A stretch of DNA of 64,000 nt from Winslowiella arboricola (GTDB lineage: Bacteria > Pseudomonadota > Gammaproteobacteria > Enterobacterales > Enterobacteriaceae): the NCBI RefSeq assembly GCF_025527015.1, contig NZ_JAODIM010000031.1:1-64000 (forward strand), read 5' to 3'. Made by a program: the position numbers and the translations under genes. A model generated the notes under the pieces. That model was given only the letters and a program-made list of their open reading frames with translations, made no database searches and was not told where the DNA came from. Shown piece after piece: positions 1-10,497 of this stretch (the first letter of the stretch is position 1; every line of letters starts with the position of its first letter).

Positions 1-14
1 CTACAGCAGGCATC

Positions 15-38
15 GTAGGGGCGGCGTTCTCGCCGCCC
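15..38 (+). repeat. REP-like GTAG-headed palindrome, family A
   Basis: A 24-bp element begins GTAGGGGCGGCG, has a TTCT loop, and closes with CGCCGCCC. The same element recurs at 8312, 10584, 15362, 27664, 58359 and 58401. The CTAC at positions 1-4 may be the head of an opposing copy cut by the window edge. The element lies directly upstream of ampG. Confidence 0.85.
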
Positions 39-70
39 GTGACGATAAATTGCATCGCCACAAGGATTTT

Positions 71-1546
71 ATGGCCAATAATTACCTGCGCATTTTCGCT
101 CAACGTAACGCCCTCCTCCTGTTGTTATTAGGTTTCGCTTCCGGATTACCCCTTGCTTTAACCTCCGGCACGCTACAGGCGTGGATGACGGTGGAAAACG
201 TTGATCTGAAAACCATCGGTTTCTTTTCACTGGTCGGCCAGGCTTACGTGTTTAAGTTTCTCTGGGCGCCGATGATGGATCGCTACACGCCGCCGTTGTT
301 TGGCCGTCGTCGTGGCTGGTTATTGATTTCGCAACTGCTGTTGATTGCCGGCATTGTGGCGATGGGCTTTATGGAGCCGTCACGCAACCTGACGCTGCTG
401 GCGGCGCTGGCGGTACTGGTGGCATTTTGCTCCGCCTCGCAGGACATCGTTTTTGATGCATGGAAAACCGACGTGCTGCCACCGGAAGAGCGCGGTAGCG
501 GCGCAGCGATCACCGTCCTGGGCTATCGGCTGGCGATGCTGGTCTCCGGCGGGCTGGCACTATGGCTGGCCGATCGCTATCTCGGCTGGCAGGCGACTTA
601 CTGGCTGATGGCGGCAATGATGGTGCCGGGGGTGATTGCCACCCTGTGCGCCAGAGAGCCCACCGATGCGATTCCCAAGCCGCGCAACCTGGAACAGGCG
701 GTAATGGAGCCGCTGCGTGACTTCTTTAACCGCAACAATGCCTGGCTGATTCTTTCTTTAATTGTGCTGTATAAGCTTGGCGATGCCTTTGCCGCCAGCC
801 TGACCACCACGTTTTTGATTCGCGGCGTCGGCTTTGATGCCGGCGAAGTCGGTCTGATTAATAAAACCTTCGGCCTGATCGCGACGATTGTCGGCGCGCT
901 GCTCGGCGGCCTGCTGATGCAGCGAATGACCCTGTTCCGCGCCCTGATGCTGTTTGGTTTGTTGCAGGCGGTGTCGAATCTGGGTTACTGGATACTGTCG
1001 GTCACCGATAAACAGATGTTCAGTATGGCCAGCGCGGTGTTTGTCGAAAACCTGTGTGGCGGCATGGGCACCGCGGCCTTTGTCGCGCTACTGATGACGC
1101 TATGCAACAAATCGTTTTCCGCGACTCAGTTCGCCCTGCTCTCGGCGTTGTCAGCTGTCGGTCGCGTCTATGTCGGTCCGGCGGCAGGCTGGTTTGTTGA
1201 GCTGTGGGGCTGGCCAACCTTTTACGCGTTTTCGGTGGTGGCGGCATTACCGGGACTGCTGCTGCTGGCAGGCTGTAAACGCACGCTGGAATATACTCAG
1301 AACACCGACAGCTTTATGCCGCGCACCGCCTGGCCTGGCGGTTACCGCTGGGCGTTACGCGCGCTGACTGTGGGTTGTGTGCTGCTCGGTGTCTGGCTGC
1401 TGGTGCTGGCAATGAGTAGCCTGGGCTGGGTAAACAGTGGCGGATTGCTGACGCCGCTGTTTGAACTGGGTATGGCGCTGGCGTTGTGTGGCATTGTGAT
1501 TGGTTCGCTGCTCGACTACCTCGCGCTGCGAAAATCAGCGATATAA
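71..1546 (+). CDS. ampG: Muropeptide MFS permease AmpG
   Basis: Inner-membrane permease that imports GlcNAc-anhydroMurNAc muropeptides for cell-wall recycling; the imported ligand controls AmpR-dependent beta-lactamase where that system exists. The protein is hydrophobic throughout, with the family N-terminus (ASGLPLALTSGTLQAWM) and about 14 predicted membrane segments. From the ATG at 71 it is 491 residues, the same as E. coli AmpG. I chose this ATG over the in-frame TTG at 50 because AAGGA lies just upstream of it and the TTG abuts a REP-like repeat. It precedes cyoA in the same orientation, as in E. coli. Confidence 0.95.
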   Translation: MANNYLRIFAQRNALLLLLLGFASGLPLALTSGTLQAWMTVENVDLKTIGFFSLVGQAYVFKFLWAPMMDRYTPPLFGRRRGWLLISQLLLIAGIVAMGFMEPSRNLTLLAALAVLVAFCSASQDIVFDAWKTDVLPPEERGSGAAITVLGYRLAMLVSGGLALWLADRYLGWQATYWLMAAMMVPGVIATLCAREPTDAIPKPRNLEQAVMEPLRDFFNRNNAWLILSLIVLYKLGDAFAASLTTTFLIRGVGFDAGEVGLINKTFGLIATIVGALLGGLLMQRMTLFRALMLFGLLQAVSNLGYWILSVTDKQMFSMASAVFVENLCGGMGTAAFVALLMTLCNKSFSATQFALLSALSAVGRVYVGPAAGWFVELWGWPTFYAFSVVAALPGLLLLAGCKRTLEYTQNTDSFMPRTAWPGGYRWALRALTVGCVLLGVWLLVLAMSSLGWVNSGGLLTPLFELGMALALCGIVIGSLLDYLALRKSAI

Positions 1547-1558
1547 AATAATCATCAG

Positions 1559-1589
1559 GCGATAAATTGCGCAAATCGTGATTTATCGC
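1559..1589 (+). terminator. Hairpin downstream of ampG
   Basis: A perfect 9-bp inverted repeat (GCGATAAAT / ATTTATCGC) with a 13-nt loop starts 13 bp after the ampG stop. There is no clear T-run, so termination is only possible. Confidence 0.4.
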
Positions 1590-1811
1590 TAGTCTGATTT
1601 ACGGCAAAGAGCAAAATTTCCCCATTCAGGTCAATTTTAAAAAAATAGCACAATAAAGTATCCTGCCTGTTGGCCGATATTACAAACCGGTGAGTAATTA
1701 ATTTTGTATAATTAATATCTCTCAAATGATGCAGAGTTGTTAAATATTTGAGTCCGGTATTCGCTGTTTATATCAGCGGCGATTTTTCCTCAGAAAAACC
1801 AGGTCAATTCT

Positions 1812-1864
1812 GTTATATTAATGTCAACTCATTGTGCTCGTTAATATTTTGTCATTTTGAGTAA
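1812..1864 (+). promoter_or_regulatory. Candidate ArcA repeat site upstream of cyoA
   Basis: GTTA at 1812 and GTCA at 1823, then GTTA at 1840, GTCA at 1851 and GTAA at 1861, form direct repeats about 11 bp apart. This is the spacing of ArcA recognition elements. E. coli cyo is repressed by ArcA-P when oxygen is low. The link to ArcA is inference from spacing and gene identity. Confidence 0.4.
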
Positions 1865-1922
1865 CATCTGTGACACCCTTAGCAAAAGGTGTCAACACCG
1901 GCCTGACACAACCTTAAGCTGG

Positions 1923-1951
1923 TTTACAGTGCCGAAACCTTCCCGTAAAAT
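1923..1951 (+). promoter_or_regulatory. Sigma-70 promoter of the cyo operon
   Basis: TTTACA at 1923-1928, a 17-bp spacer, and TAAAAT at 1946-1951, about 50 bp before the cyoA ATG. It is the best promoter match in the 453-bp gap between ampG and cyoA. The ArcA-like repeats lie 60-110 bp upstream. Confidence 0.6.
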
Positions 1952-1999
1952 GCCGCCACACTTAAACGACAATAGAGCCCTTGTCATTGAGGTCGTTAA

Positions 2000-2926
2000 A
2001 TGAGACTCAGGAAATACAATAAAAGTTTGGGGATTTTGTCATTAATTGCAGGCACTTTATTAGTAAGTGGCTGTGATAGTGCATTGTTAAGTCCCAAAGG
2101 ACAGGTTGCATTGGAGCAACGTTCGTTGATACTGACCGCCTTCGGTTTGATGATGATCGTCGTTATTCCGGCAGTCCTGATGGCTGTAGTGTTCGCCTGG
2201 AAATATCGGGCATCCAACACAAAGGCAAAATACAGTCCTAACTGGTCACACTCGAATAAAGTGGAAGCCGTAGTCTGGACCGTACCGGTTCTGATCATCG
2301 TGTTCCTTGGCATTCTGACGTGGAAATCAACCCACGCGCTGGATCCTGCCAAGCCAATTGCTTCTGATGTGAAGCCAATTGAGATCGATGTGGTGGCGCT
2401 GGATTGGAAATGGCTGTTTATCTACCCGGAACAGGGTATTGCAACTGTTAACCAGATCGCTTTCCCGGCTAACACGCCGGTGAACTTTAAGATCACCTCC
2501 AATTCTGTCATGAACTCCTTCTTCATTCCTACCCTTGGTAGCCAGATTTACGCTATGGCGGGTATGCAGACTAAACTGCACTTAATTGCGAATGAACCTG
2601 GCACGTTTGACGGCATCTCTTCCAACTTTAGTGGTAAAGGCTTCTCTGGCATGAAGTTTAAAGCCATCGCCACCGCTAACCAGGCTGACTTTGAGCAGTG
2701 GGTAGCGAAAGCGAAACAGTCGCCGAACACATTAACCACGATGGATGAATTTGAAAAAATCGCTGCACCTAGCGAAAACCATCCAGTTGAGTTCTTCTCT
2801 ACCGCTGATCCTGAATTGTTCAAGCAAGTTATTGGCAAATTCAAGATGAGCCACGGGAAGATGGACATGTCTGAGCACGAAGGCATGGACATGAGCGAAG
2901 CATCCCATGCTGGAGCCGAGGAATAA
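2000..2926 (+). CDS. cyoA: Cytochrome bo3 ubiquinol oxidase subunit II
   Basis: Subunit II of the proton-pumping cytochrome bo3 quinol oxidase. The N-terminus is a lipoprotein signal with lipobox LVSGC, giving lipidated Cys25. Two membrane segments follow (about 45-70 and 90-112), then a periplasmic cupredoxin-like domain. As in quinol oxidases, no CuA-binding cysteine/histidine cluster is visible. Length is 308 residues against 315 in E. coli; the C-terminal tail is rich in Met, His and Glu. The ATG is preceded by GAGG. First gene of cyoABCDE. Confidence 0.97.
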   Translation: MRLRKYNKSLGILSLIAGTLLVSGCDSALLSPKGQVALEQRSLILTAFGLMMIVVIPAVLMAVVFAWKYRASNTKAKYSPNWSHSNKVEAVVWTVPVLIIVFLGILTWKSTHALDPAKPIASDVKPIEIDVVALDWKWLFIYPEQGIATVNQIAFPANTPVNFKITSNSVMNSFFIPTLGSQIYAMAGMQTKLHLIANEPGTFDGISSNFSGKGFSGMKFKAIATANQADFEQWVAKAKQSPNTLTTMDEFEKIAAPSENHPVEFFSTADPELFKQVIGKFKMSHGKMDMSEHEGMDMSEASHAGAEE

Positions 2927-2930
2927 AACG

Positions 2931-4913
2931 ATGTTGGGAAAATTAACCCTGGACGCAGTACCGTTACACGAGCCAATTATCGTGATTACGGTTGCCGCCA
3001 TCATTCTTGGTGGTCTGGCAGTAGCTGGCGCAATCACTTACTTCGGTAAGTGGAAATACCTGTGGACCGAATGGCTGACGTCTGTTGACCATAAACGTCT
3101 CGGTATCATGTATATCATTATGGCTTTCGTCATGTTGCTGCGCGGCTTTGCCGATGCGGTAATGATGCGTAGCCAGCAGGTGCTTGCTTCGGCAGGCGAG
3201 GCCGGATTCCTGCCGCCTCATCACTACGACCAGATCTTTACCGCCCACGGCGTGATTATGATCTTCTTCGTAGCGATGCCGTTTGTTGTCGGTCTGATGA
3301 ACATCGCTGTTCCTCTGCAGATTGGCGCACGCGACGTGGCCTTCCCGTTCCTGAACAACCTCAGCTTCTGGTTTACTGCTGTCGGTGTGGTTCTGGTTAA
3401 CCTTTCACTGGGTGTGGGCGAATTCGCGCAGACCGGCTGGCTGGCATACCCACCACTCTCCGGGGCAGAATACAGTCCGGGGGTCGGGGTCGATTACTGG
3501 ATATGGAGTCTGCAGTTATCCGGTATTGGTACGACATTAACCGGGATTAACTTCTTCGTTACTATCCTGAAAATGCGTGCGCCGGGCATGACCATGTTCA
3601 AGATGCCAGTCTTTACCTGGGCATCACTCTGCACCAACGTTCTGATTATCGCTTCCTTCCCGGTTCTGACCGTGACGCTGGCGTTGCTGACCCTTGACCG
3701 TTATCTGGGCTTCCATTTCTTTACCAATGATATGGGCGGCAACATGATGATGTACGTCAACCTGATTTGGGTTTGGGGTCATCCGGAAGTGTATATTCTG
3801 GTTCTGCCGGTCTTTGGTGTGTTCTCCGAAGTGGTTGCAACCTTCTCTAAAAAACGTCTGTTTGGTTACACCTCTCTGGTATGGGCGACAGTAGTCATTA
3901 CTGTGCTGTCCTTTATCGTATGGCTGCACCACTTCTTCACCATGGGTGCAGGCGCGAACGTTAACGCCTTCTTCGGTATTATGACGATGATTATCGCCAT
4001 CCCGACCGGTGTTAAAATCTTTAACTGGCTGTTTACCATGTATCAGGGCCGCATTCAGATGCACTCTGCTATGTTGTGGACTGTTGGCTTCCTGGTCACC
4101 TTCTCTGTGGGTGGTATGACCGGTGTTCTGCTGGCGGTTCCTGGTGCTGACTTCGTTCTGCACAACAGTCTGTTCCTGATTGCGCACTTCCATAACGTCA
4201 TTATCGGTGGTGTGGTCTTCGGTTGTTTCGCGGGTGTGACTTACTGGTTCCCGAAAGCATTCGGTTTCACTCTGAACGAAACCTGGGGTATCCGTGCATT
4301 CTGGTTCTGGATTATCGGCTTCTTCACCGCCTTTATGCCACTGTACGTGCTGGGCTTTATGGGTATGACCCGTCGCCTGAGCCAGGACATCGATCCTCAG
4401 TTCCACCCGATGCTGGTTGTTGCAGCCTTCGGCGCCGCGCTGATTGCATGTGGTGTGGTTTGTCAGCTGATTCAGTTCTACGTCTCTGTACGTGACCGTG
4501 AGCAGCTGCGCGATGTGACCGGTGACCCGTGGGGCGGCCGTACTCTGGAGTGGGCAACCTCTTCTCCACCGCCGTTCTATAACTTTGCGGTTATTCCTGA
4601 AGTTCACGAACGTGATGCTTTCTGGGAGATCAAAGAGAAAGGTGAAGCGTACAAGCAGCCAGCACATTACGAAGAGATCCACATGCCGAAGAACAGCGGC
4701 GCGGGTGTCGTAATTGGTTTCTTTGCTCTGGTCTTTGGTTTCGCTGCTATCTGGCACATCTGGTGGTTAGTCGGTCTGTCGTTCCTCGGTATGATCCTGA
4801 GCTGGGTTATTAAGAGCTTCGACGAAGACGTTGACTACTATGTACCGGTTGCAGAAGTCGAGAAAATCGAGAATCAGCACTTTGACGAAATTACCAAAGC
4901 AGGCCTGAAATAA
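2931..4913 (+). CDS. cyoB: Cytochrome bo3 ubiquinol oxidase subunit I
   Basis: Catalytic heme-copper subunit that reduces O2 to water and pumps protons. Key ligand motifs are visible: WGHPEVY (CuB histidine and cross-linked tyrosine), LHHFFT (paired CuB histidines) and AHFHNV (heme ligands). Starting at the second ATG ([10 protein letters not shown]) gives 660 residues, close to 663 in E. coli, and places GAGGA at the right distance; the ATG at 2907 would overlap cyoA. The stop overlaps the cyoC start (TAATG), so translation is likely coupled. Confidence 0.98.
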   Translation: MLGKLTLDAVPLHEPIIVITVAAIILGGLAVAGAITYFGKWKYLWTEWLTSVDHKRLGIMYIIMAFVMLLRGFADAVMMRSQQVLASAGEAGFLPPHHYDQIFTAHGVIMIFFVAMPFVVGLMNIAVPLQIGARDVAFPFLNNLSFWFTAVGVVLVNLSLGVGEFAQTGWLAYPPLSGAEYSPGVGVDYWIWSLQLSGIGTTLTGINFFVTILKMRAPGMTMFKMPVFTWASLCTNVLIIASFPVLTVTLALLTLDRYLGFHFFTNDMGGNMMMYVNLIWVWGHPEVYILVLPVFGVFSEVVATFSKKRLFGYTSLVWATVVITVLSFIVWLHHFFTMGAGANVNAFFGIMTMIIAIPTGVKIFNWLFTMYQGRIQMHSAMLWTVGFLVTFSVGGMTGVLLAVPGADFVLHNSLFLIAHFHNVIIGGVVFGCFAGVTYWFPKAFGFTLNETWGIRAFWFWIIGFFTAFMPLYVLGFMGMTRRLSQDIDPQFHPMLVVAAFGAALIACGVVCQLIQFYVSVRDREQLRDVTGDPWGGRTLEWATSSPPPFYNFAVIPEVHERDAFWEIKEKGEAYKQPAHYEEIHMPKNSGAGVVIGFFALVFGFAAIWHIWWLVGLSFLGMILSWVIKSFDEDVDYYVPVAEVEKIENQHFDEITKAGLK

Positions 4914-5524
4914 TGTCAACTGAAACTCTGAAACACCACGACGCCCATGCGGAGCATGGGCATCACGATGCAGGAGCCAATAAAGTCTTTGGCTTCTGGA
5001 TCTACCTGATGAGTGACTGCATTATCTTCGCAACCTTGTTTGCGACCTATGCAGTAATGGTTAACAGCACCGCGGGCGGCCCGGCTGGCAAGGATATTTT
5101 TGAACTGCCATTCGTGCTGGTTGAAACCGCCCTGCTGTTACTGAGCTCCATTACCTATGGCTTTGCCGTTATCAGCATGGGTAAAGGCAGCAAATCAACC
5201 GTGATCGGTTGGCTGGCACTGACTTTCCTGTTCGGTCTCGGCTTTATCGGGATGGAAATCTATGAATTCCATCACCTGATTGCTGAAGGCTTTGGTCCGC
5301 AGCGCAGTGGTTTCCTGTCAGCGTTCTTTACGCTGGTCGGCACCCACGGTCTGCACGTGACCTCAGGTCTGATCTGGATGCTGGTACTGATGTATCAGAT
5401 CTCCCGTCGTGGCCTGACCGAAACCAACCGTACACGCATTATGTGTCTGAGCATGTTCTGGCACTTCCTTGACGTGGTATGGATCTGTGTATTTACCATT
5501 GTCTATCTGATGGGAGCCATGTAA
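4913..5524 (+). CDS. cyoC: Cytochrome bo3 ubiquinol oxidase subunit III
   Basis: Heme-copper oxidase subunit III, 203 residues (E. coli 204), with five membrane segments after a His/Ala-rich cytoplasmic N-terminus. It carries no cofactor and stabilises subunit I. Both ends overlap neighbouring genes by one base (TAATG), which shows tight coupling within the operon. Confidence 0.97.
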   Translation: MSTETLKHHDAHAEHGHHDAGANKVFGFWIYLMSDCIIFATLFATYAVMVNSTAGGPAGKDIFELPFVLVETALLLLSSITYGFAVISMGKGSKSTVIGWLALTFLFGLGFIGMEIYEFHHLIAEGFGPQRSGFLSAFFTLVGTHGLHVTSGLIWMLVLMYQISRRGLTETNRTRIMCLSMFWHFLDVVWICVFTIVYLMGAM

Positions 5525-5853
5525 TGAGTCATTCTGTAAACGACCATGGTGCAGCTCACGGTAGCGTGAAGTCTTATATGATCGGCTTTGTTCTGTCGAT
5601 CATTCTGACCGGTATTCCGTTCTGGATGGTAATGGATGGTGGGGCAACCCACAGTACTATCCTCGCTGTCGTTCTGATTTGTGCGGTAGTTCAGGTGCTG
5701 GTGCACCTGGGTTACTTCCTGCATCTGAACACTAAAACCGAAGATGGATGGAACATGATTGCCATTGTGTTTGCGGCACTCATTATCCTGATCGTTGTTG
5801 TTGGCTCGATATGGATTATGTGGAACCTCAACTACAATATGATGGTTCACTAA
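5524..5853 (+). CDS. cyoD: Cytochrome bo3 ubiquinol oxidase subunit IV
   Basis: Small subunit IV with three membrane helices, 109 residues, the same length as E. coli CyoD. The start MSHSVNDHG was chosen because its ATG overlaps the cyoC stop; the longer reading from 5479 only extends back into cyoC. It assists CuB incorporation and assembly of the oxidase. Confidence 0.96.
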   Translation: MSHSVNDHGAAHGSVKSYMIGFVLSIILTGIPFWMVMDGGATHSTILAVVLICAVVQVLVHLGYFLHLNTKTEDGWNMIAIVFAALIILIVVVGSIWIMWNLNYNMMVH

Positions 5854-5863
5854 AGAGTCGCCT

Positions 5864-6754
5864 GTGATGATTAAGCAATACCTGCAAGTAACGAAACCAG
5901 GAATTATTTTCGGAAATTTAATTTCTGTCATCGGGGGATTCCTGCTCGCCTCAAAAGGCAGCATCGATTATTCCCTGTTTCTCACCACCCTGGTCGGTGT
6001 TTCGCTGGTGGTCGCATCGGGTTGTGTTTATAACAACTTTATCGACCGTGACATCGACAAAAAAATGGAGAGAACGAAAAACCGAGTGATGGTCAAAGGA
6101 CTTATCTCTCCGACAGTAATCCTGGTGTATGCAACCGTTCTGGGTATTGCTGGCTTTGCGTTGCTGTACCTTGGCGCTAATCCACTGGCCATGTGGCTGG
6201 CGGTGATGGGCTTTGTGATTTACGTGGGCGTATACAGTCTGTATATGAAGCGTAACTCAGTGTATGGCACGTTGATCGGTAGCCTTTCCGGCGCAGCGCC
6301 GCCGGTTATTGGCTACTGCGCAGTAACCAATGAGTTTGATGCCGGAGCATTGATCCTGCTGGCGATCTTTAGCCTGTGGCAGATGCCGCACTCCTATGCG
6401 ATTGCCATCTTCCGCTTTAAAGATTACCAGGCAGCCAATATTCCGGTGCTGCCGGTAGTGAAAGGCATCTCTGTGGCGAAACACCATATCACGGTGTATA
6501 TCATCGCGTTTATGGTCGCCACCCTGATGCTGACGCTGAGCGGTTATGCCGGTTACAAATATCTGGTGGTTGCTGCGGCAGTCAGCGTGTGGTGGTTGGG
6601 AATGGCATTACGCGGTTACAAGACGTCGAACGATGGTGTCTGGGCGCGTAAACTGTTTGTCTTCTCAATTGTCGCCATCACGGCTCTTAGCGTGATGATG
6701 TCAGTCGACTTTATGGCTCCGGCCTCGAAAGATTTACTGACCTACGTCTGGTAA
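5864..6754 (+). CDS. cyoE: Protoheme IX farnesyltransferase (heme O synthase)
   Basis: Converts heme B to heme O by transferring a farnesyl group, supplying the high-spin heme of CyoB. UbiA-type polytopic membrane protein with the motif [18 protein letters not shown], which binds Mg-diphosphate. Length 296, the same as E. coli. Translation may begin at GTG 5864 or the adjacent ATG 5867. It is the last gene of the operon and is followed by a strong terminator. Confidence 0.97.
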   Translation: MMIKQYLQVTKPGIIFGNLISVIGGFLLASKGSIDYSLFLTTLVGVSLVVASGCVYNNFIDRDIDKKMERTKNRVMVKGLISPTVILVYATVLGIAGFALLYLGANPLAMWLAVMGFVIYVGVYSLYMKRNSVYGTLIGSLSGAAPPVIGYCAVTNEFDAGALILLAIFSLWQMPHSYAIAIFRFKDYQAANIPVLPVVKGISVAKHHITVYIIAFMVATLMLTLSGYAGYKYLVVAAAVSVWWLGMALRGYKTSNDGVWARKLFVFSIVAITALSVMMSVDFMAPASKDLLTYVW

Positions 6755-6772
6755 CGGCGGAAAGACATCACT

Positions 6773-6816
6773 AAGGGCGCGTATTACCCCCGGGTATATC
6801 GCGCCCTTTCTTTTTG
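6773..6816 (+). terminator. Rho-independent terminator of cyoABCDE
   Basis: A 9-bp stem (AAGGGCGCG / CGCGCCCTT) is extended internally by CCC/GGG pairing and followed by TTTCTTTTT. It lies 19 bp after the cyoE stop. Confidence 0.85.
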
Positions 6817-6830
6817 TTACCTCTTAATGT

Positions 6831-6859
6831 TTTACCCGCCCTGCGCAGAACCTTAAAAT
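6831..6859 (+). promoter_or_regulatory. Likely yajR promoter
   Basis: TTTACC at 6831-6836, a 17-bp spacer and TAAAAT at 6854-6859. Transcription would start near 6866, placing the inverted repeat at 6880-6918 in the 5' leader. Confidence 0.5.
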
Positions 6860-6879
6860 ACGGTCGGCAAATTAAGAAC

Positions 6880-6918
6880 CTATACCAACAGGTTATTTCG
6901 TAATGCCTGTTGGTATAG
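6880..6918. promoter_or_regulatory. Perfect 13-bp inverted repeat upstream of yajR
   Basis: CTATACCAACAGG and its exact complement are separated by 13 bp and end 18 bp before the yajR ATG. It could be the operator of an unlinked regulator or an RNA hairpin in the leader. No adjacent regulator gene explains it. Confidence 0.7.
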
Positions 6919-6936
6919 ACTCTCACTGAGGTTTTA

Positions 6937-8301
6937 ATGAACGATAATAAAATGACTCCGGTCGAGCTACGCGCGACATGGGGTTTAGGAACGGTTTTTT
7001 CCCTGCGGATGCTGGGAATGTTTATGGTGTTACCGGTCCTGACCACGTATGGCATGGCATTGCAGGGTGCCAGTGAAACGCTGATTGGCCTCGCGATTGG
7101 CATCTATGGTCTGGCGCAGGCACTGTTTCAGATCCCGTTTGGTCTGCTCTCCGATCGTATCGGGCGTAAGCCGCTGATTGTTGGCGGCCTGTTAGTGTTT
7201 GTACTTGGCAGTATCATCGCCGCCTGCACCACTTCGATTTGGGGGGTGATTCTTGGCCGCGCATTGCAGGGTTCCGGCGCGATTGCCGCGGCGGTGATGG
7301 CGCTGCTGTCCGACTTAACGCGTGAACAGAACCGCACCAAGGCGATGGCGTTTATTGGCATCAGTTTCGGCATTACCTTTGCTATCGCGATGGTCGTCGG
7401 GCCGATTGTCACCCATGCCTTTGGATTGCATGCGCTGTTCTGGATGATTGCGCTGCTGGCGACGCTGGGCATTGTGATCACCCTGCTGGTGGTGCCCTCC
7501 TCCCCGCATCATGTCTTAAATCGCGAGTCCGGTATGGTCAAAGCCAGTATTCGTGAAGTGCTGGCCAACCCGCGCCTGCTGAAACTGAACTTCGGTATCC
7601 TCTGTCTGCATATCCTGCTGATGTCGAGCTTTGTCGCCCTGCCCGGCCAGTTTGAACAGGCGGGCTTTCCGGCTGAGCAGCACTGGAAGGTCTATCTGCT
7701 GACCATGCTGGTGGCCTTTGCCGGCGTGATCCCTTTTATCATTTACGCCGAAGTGAAGCGCCGGATGAAGCGGGTATTTATCAGCTGCGTGGCGCTGATT
7801 CTGATTGCCGAAATTGTGCTGTGGGGCGCAGGCGGCCACTTCTGGACCTTAGTGGTCGGTCTGCAACTGTTCTTTATCGCCTTTAATCTGATGGAAGCGA
7901 TTCTGCCCTCCCTGATCAGTAAAGAGTCTCCCGCAGGCTATAAAGGCACGGCAATGGGGGTCTACTCCACCAGCCAGTTTATCGGCGTGGCGATTGGCGG
8001 CAGTCTCGGCGGCTGGATCTACGGCAACTTCGATGGACAGAGCGTATTTCTGCTTGGCGCGGTACTGGCGACGCTGTGGTTATTTGTCAGCTTCAGCATG
8101 AAAGAGCCGCCGTATGTCAGCAGCCTGCGGATTACGTTGCAGGAAGCGCAGGGTAGTTTTGAAAAAGTGGAGCAGCGTCTGAAGGCGCAACCGGGCGTGA
8201 GTGCCGTGTTTATCGTGCCGGAAGAGAAAAGCGCTTATGTGAAGATTGACAGTAAAGTGACGAATCGCGTGGAGTTAGAGGCACTGGTGGCTTCGGCGTA
8301 A
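6937..8301 (+). CDS. yajR: MFS transporter YajR
   Basis: Proton-driven major facilitator of unknown physiological substrate. Twelve membrane segments are evident, with MFS motif A in the first cytoplasmic loop (GLLSDRIGRKPL). The last ~65 residues form the soluble, ferredoxin-like YAM domain typical of YajR. The 454 residues match E. coli YajR exactly in length. It has its own promoter after the cyo terminator. Confidence 0.94.
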   Translation: MNDNKMTPVELRATWGLGTVFSLRMLGMFMVLPVLTTYGMALQGASETLIGLAIGIYGLAQALFQIPFGLLSDRIGRKPLIVGGLLVFVLGSIIAACTTSIWGVILGRALQGSGAIAAAVMALLSDLTREQNRTKAMAFIGISFGITFAIAMVVGPIVTHAFGLHALFWMIALLATLGIVITLLVVPSSPHHVLNRESGMVKASIREVLANPRLLKLNFGILCLHILLMSSFVALPGQFEQAGFPAEQHWKVYLLTMLVAFAGVIPFIIYAEVKRRMKRVFISCVALILIAEIVLWGAGGHFWTLVVGLQLFFIAFNLMEAILPSLISKESPAGYKGTAMGVYSTSQFIGVAIGGSLGGWIYGNFDGQSVFLLGAVLATLWLFVSFSMKEPPYVSSLRITLQEAQGSFEKVEQRLKAQPGVSAVFIVPEEKSAYVKIDSKVTNRVELEALVASA

Positions 8302-8311
8302 TCGTTACAGT

Positions 8312-8335
8312 GGGCGGCGATAACGCCGCCCCTAC
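8312..8335 (-). repeat. REP-like palindrome, family A, reverse orientation
   Basis: A 24-bp copy ending CCTAC (GTAG head on the minus strand), with an ATAA loop. It sits between the convergent genes yajR and yajQ. Confidence 0.85.
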
Positions 8336-8365
8336 AAGATTTCAGAAAATCCGTCGCCCTTTCTG

Positions 8366-8857
8366 TTAATCGCGGAAGTTTTTAAACTGGAACGGCTGCC
8401 CCAGCTCTCCTTTCTTCACCAGCGCCATCGCGCTCTGCAAGTCATCACGCGACTTACCATTTACCCGTACTTCTTCGCCCTGAATCTGCGACTGCACTTT
8501 AATTTTGCTATCTTTAATCAGCTTAACGATTTTTTTTGCCATTTCGGGTTCGATGCCCTGCTTCATTTTGGCTTCGACGCTCCAGGTTTTACCGCTATGC
8601 TCAATCTGTTCCGCGACGTCGAGGGAGGCGCCTTCAATGCCACGCTTCAGCAGCTTCTCGCGCAGAATATCCACCAGCTGTTTCACCTGGAAATCCGATT
8701 CGCTGATAACTTTGATTGATTCGTTTTTCTCATTCAGCTCATAGCTGGCGGTGACATTACGAAAATCGAAGCGCGTGGACAGCTCACGGTTGGCATTTTC
8801 CACCGCATTGCGTACTTCTTGCATGTCGATTTCAGAAACGATATCGAAAGATGGCAT
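8366..8857 (-). CDS. yajQ: Nucleotide-binding protein YajQ (UPF0234)
   Basis: YajQ-family protein with two ferredoxin-like folds; family members bind nucleotides, and some bind cyclic di-GMP. The start MPSFDIVSE gives 163 residues, the E. coli length; the upstream ATG at 8890 adds 11 residues that the family lacks. The N-terminus and the [10 protein letters not shown] segment near the C-terminus are family signatures. It is a single gene, convergent with yajR and divergent from panE. The cellular role in this organism is not shown by context. Confidence 0.94.
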   Translation of the reverse strand: MPSFDIVSEIDMQEVRNAVENANRELSTRFDFRNVTASYELNEKNESIKVISESDFQVKQLVDILREKLLKRGIEGASLDVAEQIEHSGKTWSVEAKMKQGIEPEMAKKIVKLIKDSKIKVQSQIQGEEVRVNGKSRDDLQSAMALVKKGELGQPFQFKNFRD

Positions 8858-8995
8858 GATTTCTTCTCCAGATTCTAAAGTGACATGCATAATACTCGCT
8901 TGTGGCGGTCAAATAAAACCGCCAGCGGAGAAAGCTATAATTAAAGCTGTGTGCTGCTAAATGGCACAGCAAAAACCCGCACGCGGGGAGGAAGA

Positions 8996-9916
8996 ATGAA
9001 AATTACCGTTCTGGGTTGCGGTGCGTTAGGGCAGATTTGGCTGTCTGCGCTGGATCAACAGGGACATGAGGTACAGGGATGGTTACGCGTTCCACAGCCC
9101 TACTGCTCAGTGAACGTTATCGATCTCGACGGCCAGGTGATTAATAAGACCTATATTGCTAACGATCCGCTGTTTCTGGCTGAGAGTGAACTGCTGCTGG
9201 TGACGCTGAAAGCCTGGCAGGTATCGGAAGCGGTACGTAATCTGCAAACGCTGCTGCCGCAACACTGCCCGATACTGCTGCTGCATAACGGTATGGGAAC
9301 CATCGATGAACTGAAAAGTCTGCCGCAGCCAATTCTGCAGGGTATCACTACCCATGCGGCAAAACGTGATGGCACGGTAATCATCCATGTTGCTAACGGT
9401 ATCACCCATATTGGCCCCGGCACACCGGAGAGCGCCAGCCTGAGTGAGCTGGCCGACACCCTGCATCATGCGTTGCCGGATGTCGCCTGGCATAATCATA
9501 TGGCCTCCACCAGCTGGCAAAAACTGGCGGTTAACTGCGTGATCAACCCGCTGACGGTGATCTATGACTGCCGCAATGGCGATTTACTGTCGTATCGCGA
9601 TGAGATCAGCCGTTTATGCGAGGAGATTGCCACGGTCATGGAACGTGAAGGCCAGCACACCTCGCGCGACAGTCTGGTGGACTATGTGCTGGCGATTATC
9701 GACAGTACTGCCGCCAATACCTCGTCGATGCTGCAGGATATCCGCAGCCAGCGCCGCACCGAAATTGAATATATTACCGGCTACCTGCTGCGCCGGGCGC
9801 GCGCGCAGGGTATTACCACCCCGGAAAACAGTCGTCTGTATGAATTGGTTAAGCGAAAGGAGCAAGATTATGAACGCGAGCGCATCGGTGCTGGTTTGCC
9901 TGGCACATGGAACTGA
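8996..9916 (+). CDS. panE: 2-dehydropantoate 2-reductase
   Basis: NADPH-dependent ketopantoate reductase, which makes pantoate for pantothenate and CoA synthesis. The N-terminal Rossmann motif is GCGALG (residues 7-12), followed by the helical C-terminal domain with the conserved [10 protein letters not shown] segment that includes the catalytic lysine. Starting at MKITVLG gives 306 residues (E. coli 303) and places GGGGAGGAAG upstream. The last 47 bp overlap yajL, so the two genes are probably cotranscribed. Confidence 0.96.
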   Translation: MKITVLGCGALGQIWLSALDQQGHEVQGWLRVPQPYCSVNVIDLDGQVINKTYIANDPLFLAESELLLVTLKAWQVSEAVRNLQTLLPQHCPILLLHNGMGTIDELKSLPQPILQGITTHAAKRDGTVIIHVANGITHIGPGTPESASLSELADTLHHALPDVAWHNHMASTSWQKLAVNCVINPLTVIYDCRNGDLLSYRDEISRLCEEIATVMEREGQHTSRDSLVDYVLAIIDSTAANTSSMLQDIRSQRRTEIEYITGYLLRRARAQGITTPENSRLYELVKRKEQDYERERIGAGLPGTWN

Positions 9917-10475
9917 GGAGACGGAAGCGGTCACCACCATCGATTTACTGGTGCGTGGCGGCCTGAAGGTCACTACCGCCAGCGTGGAGAGCAACGGCGA
10001 GCGCGAGATTGTCTGTTCCCGTGGCGTACGCCTGCTGGCGGATGCGCCGTTGGTGGAAGTGGCGGATAACGATTTTGCCGCAATTGTGTTGCCAGGCGGG
10101 CTGAAAGGCGCAGAAACCTTTCGCGACAGTCCGTTGCTGGTGGAGAGCGTACGCCAGTTTCACCTGTCCGGCAGGATTGTCGCCGCTATCTGTGCCGCCG
10201 CCGGTACGGTACTCGTGCCCCATAATCTGTTCCCGGTCGGCAATATGACCGGTTATCCCGGTCTGAAAGAGACCATTCCGCAAGGAAAGTGGATGGATAA
10301 GCGTGTGGTGTGGGATCCGCGCGTCAATTTACTTACCAGCCAGGGACCGGGCACCGCGATCGACTTTGCGCTGAAACTGATCGACCTGATTGCAGGTAAA
10401 GAGAAAGCCCATGAGGTGGCATCACAACTGGTGCTGGCGGCGGGAATTTTTGATTATCGCGAATGGGTGGAATAA
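9870..10475 (+). CDS. yajL: Protein deglycase/chaperone YajL (DJ-1 family)
   Basis: DJ-1/PfpI-family protein that protects against oxidative and carbonyl stress. The nucleophile-elbow cysteine is Cys108 in AAICAAAG. The start MNASASVLV gives 201 residues (E. coli 196) and is preceded by AAAGGAG; longer in-frame readings lie within panE. The arrangement panE-yajL matches E. coli. Whether DJ-1 proteins are true deglycases is debated, so the catalytic name is the conventional one. Confidence 0.94.
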   Translation: MNASASVLVCLAHGTEETEAVTTIDLLVRGGLKVTTASVESNGEREIVCSRGVRLLADAPLVEVADNDFAAIVLPGGLKGAETFRDSPLLVESVRQFHLSGRIVAAICAAAGTVLVPHNLFPVGNMTGYPGLKETIPQGKWMDKRVVWDPRVNLLTSQGPGTAIDFALKLIDLIAGKEKAHEVASQLVLAAGIFDYREWVE

Positions 10476-10497
10476 CCCAAACGCGCTGGAACATCCC

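Noticed and set aside
3624..4757. 377-residue reading frame on the minus strand inside cyoB
   Set aside because: It is antisense to a fully conserved cyoB, has a polar low-complexity composition typical of antisense translation of membrane protein codons, and has no recognisable domain.
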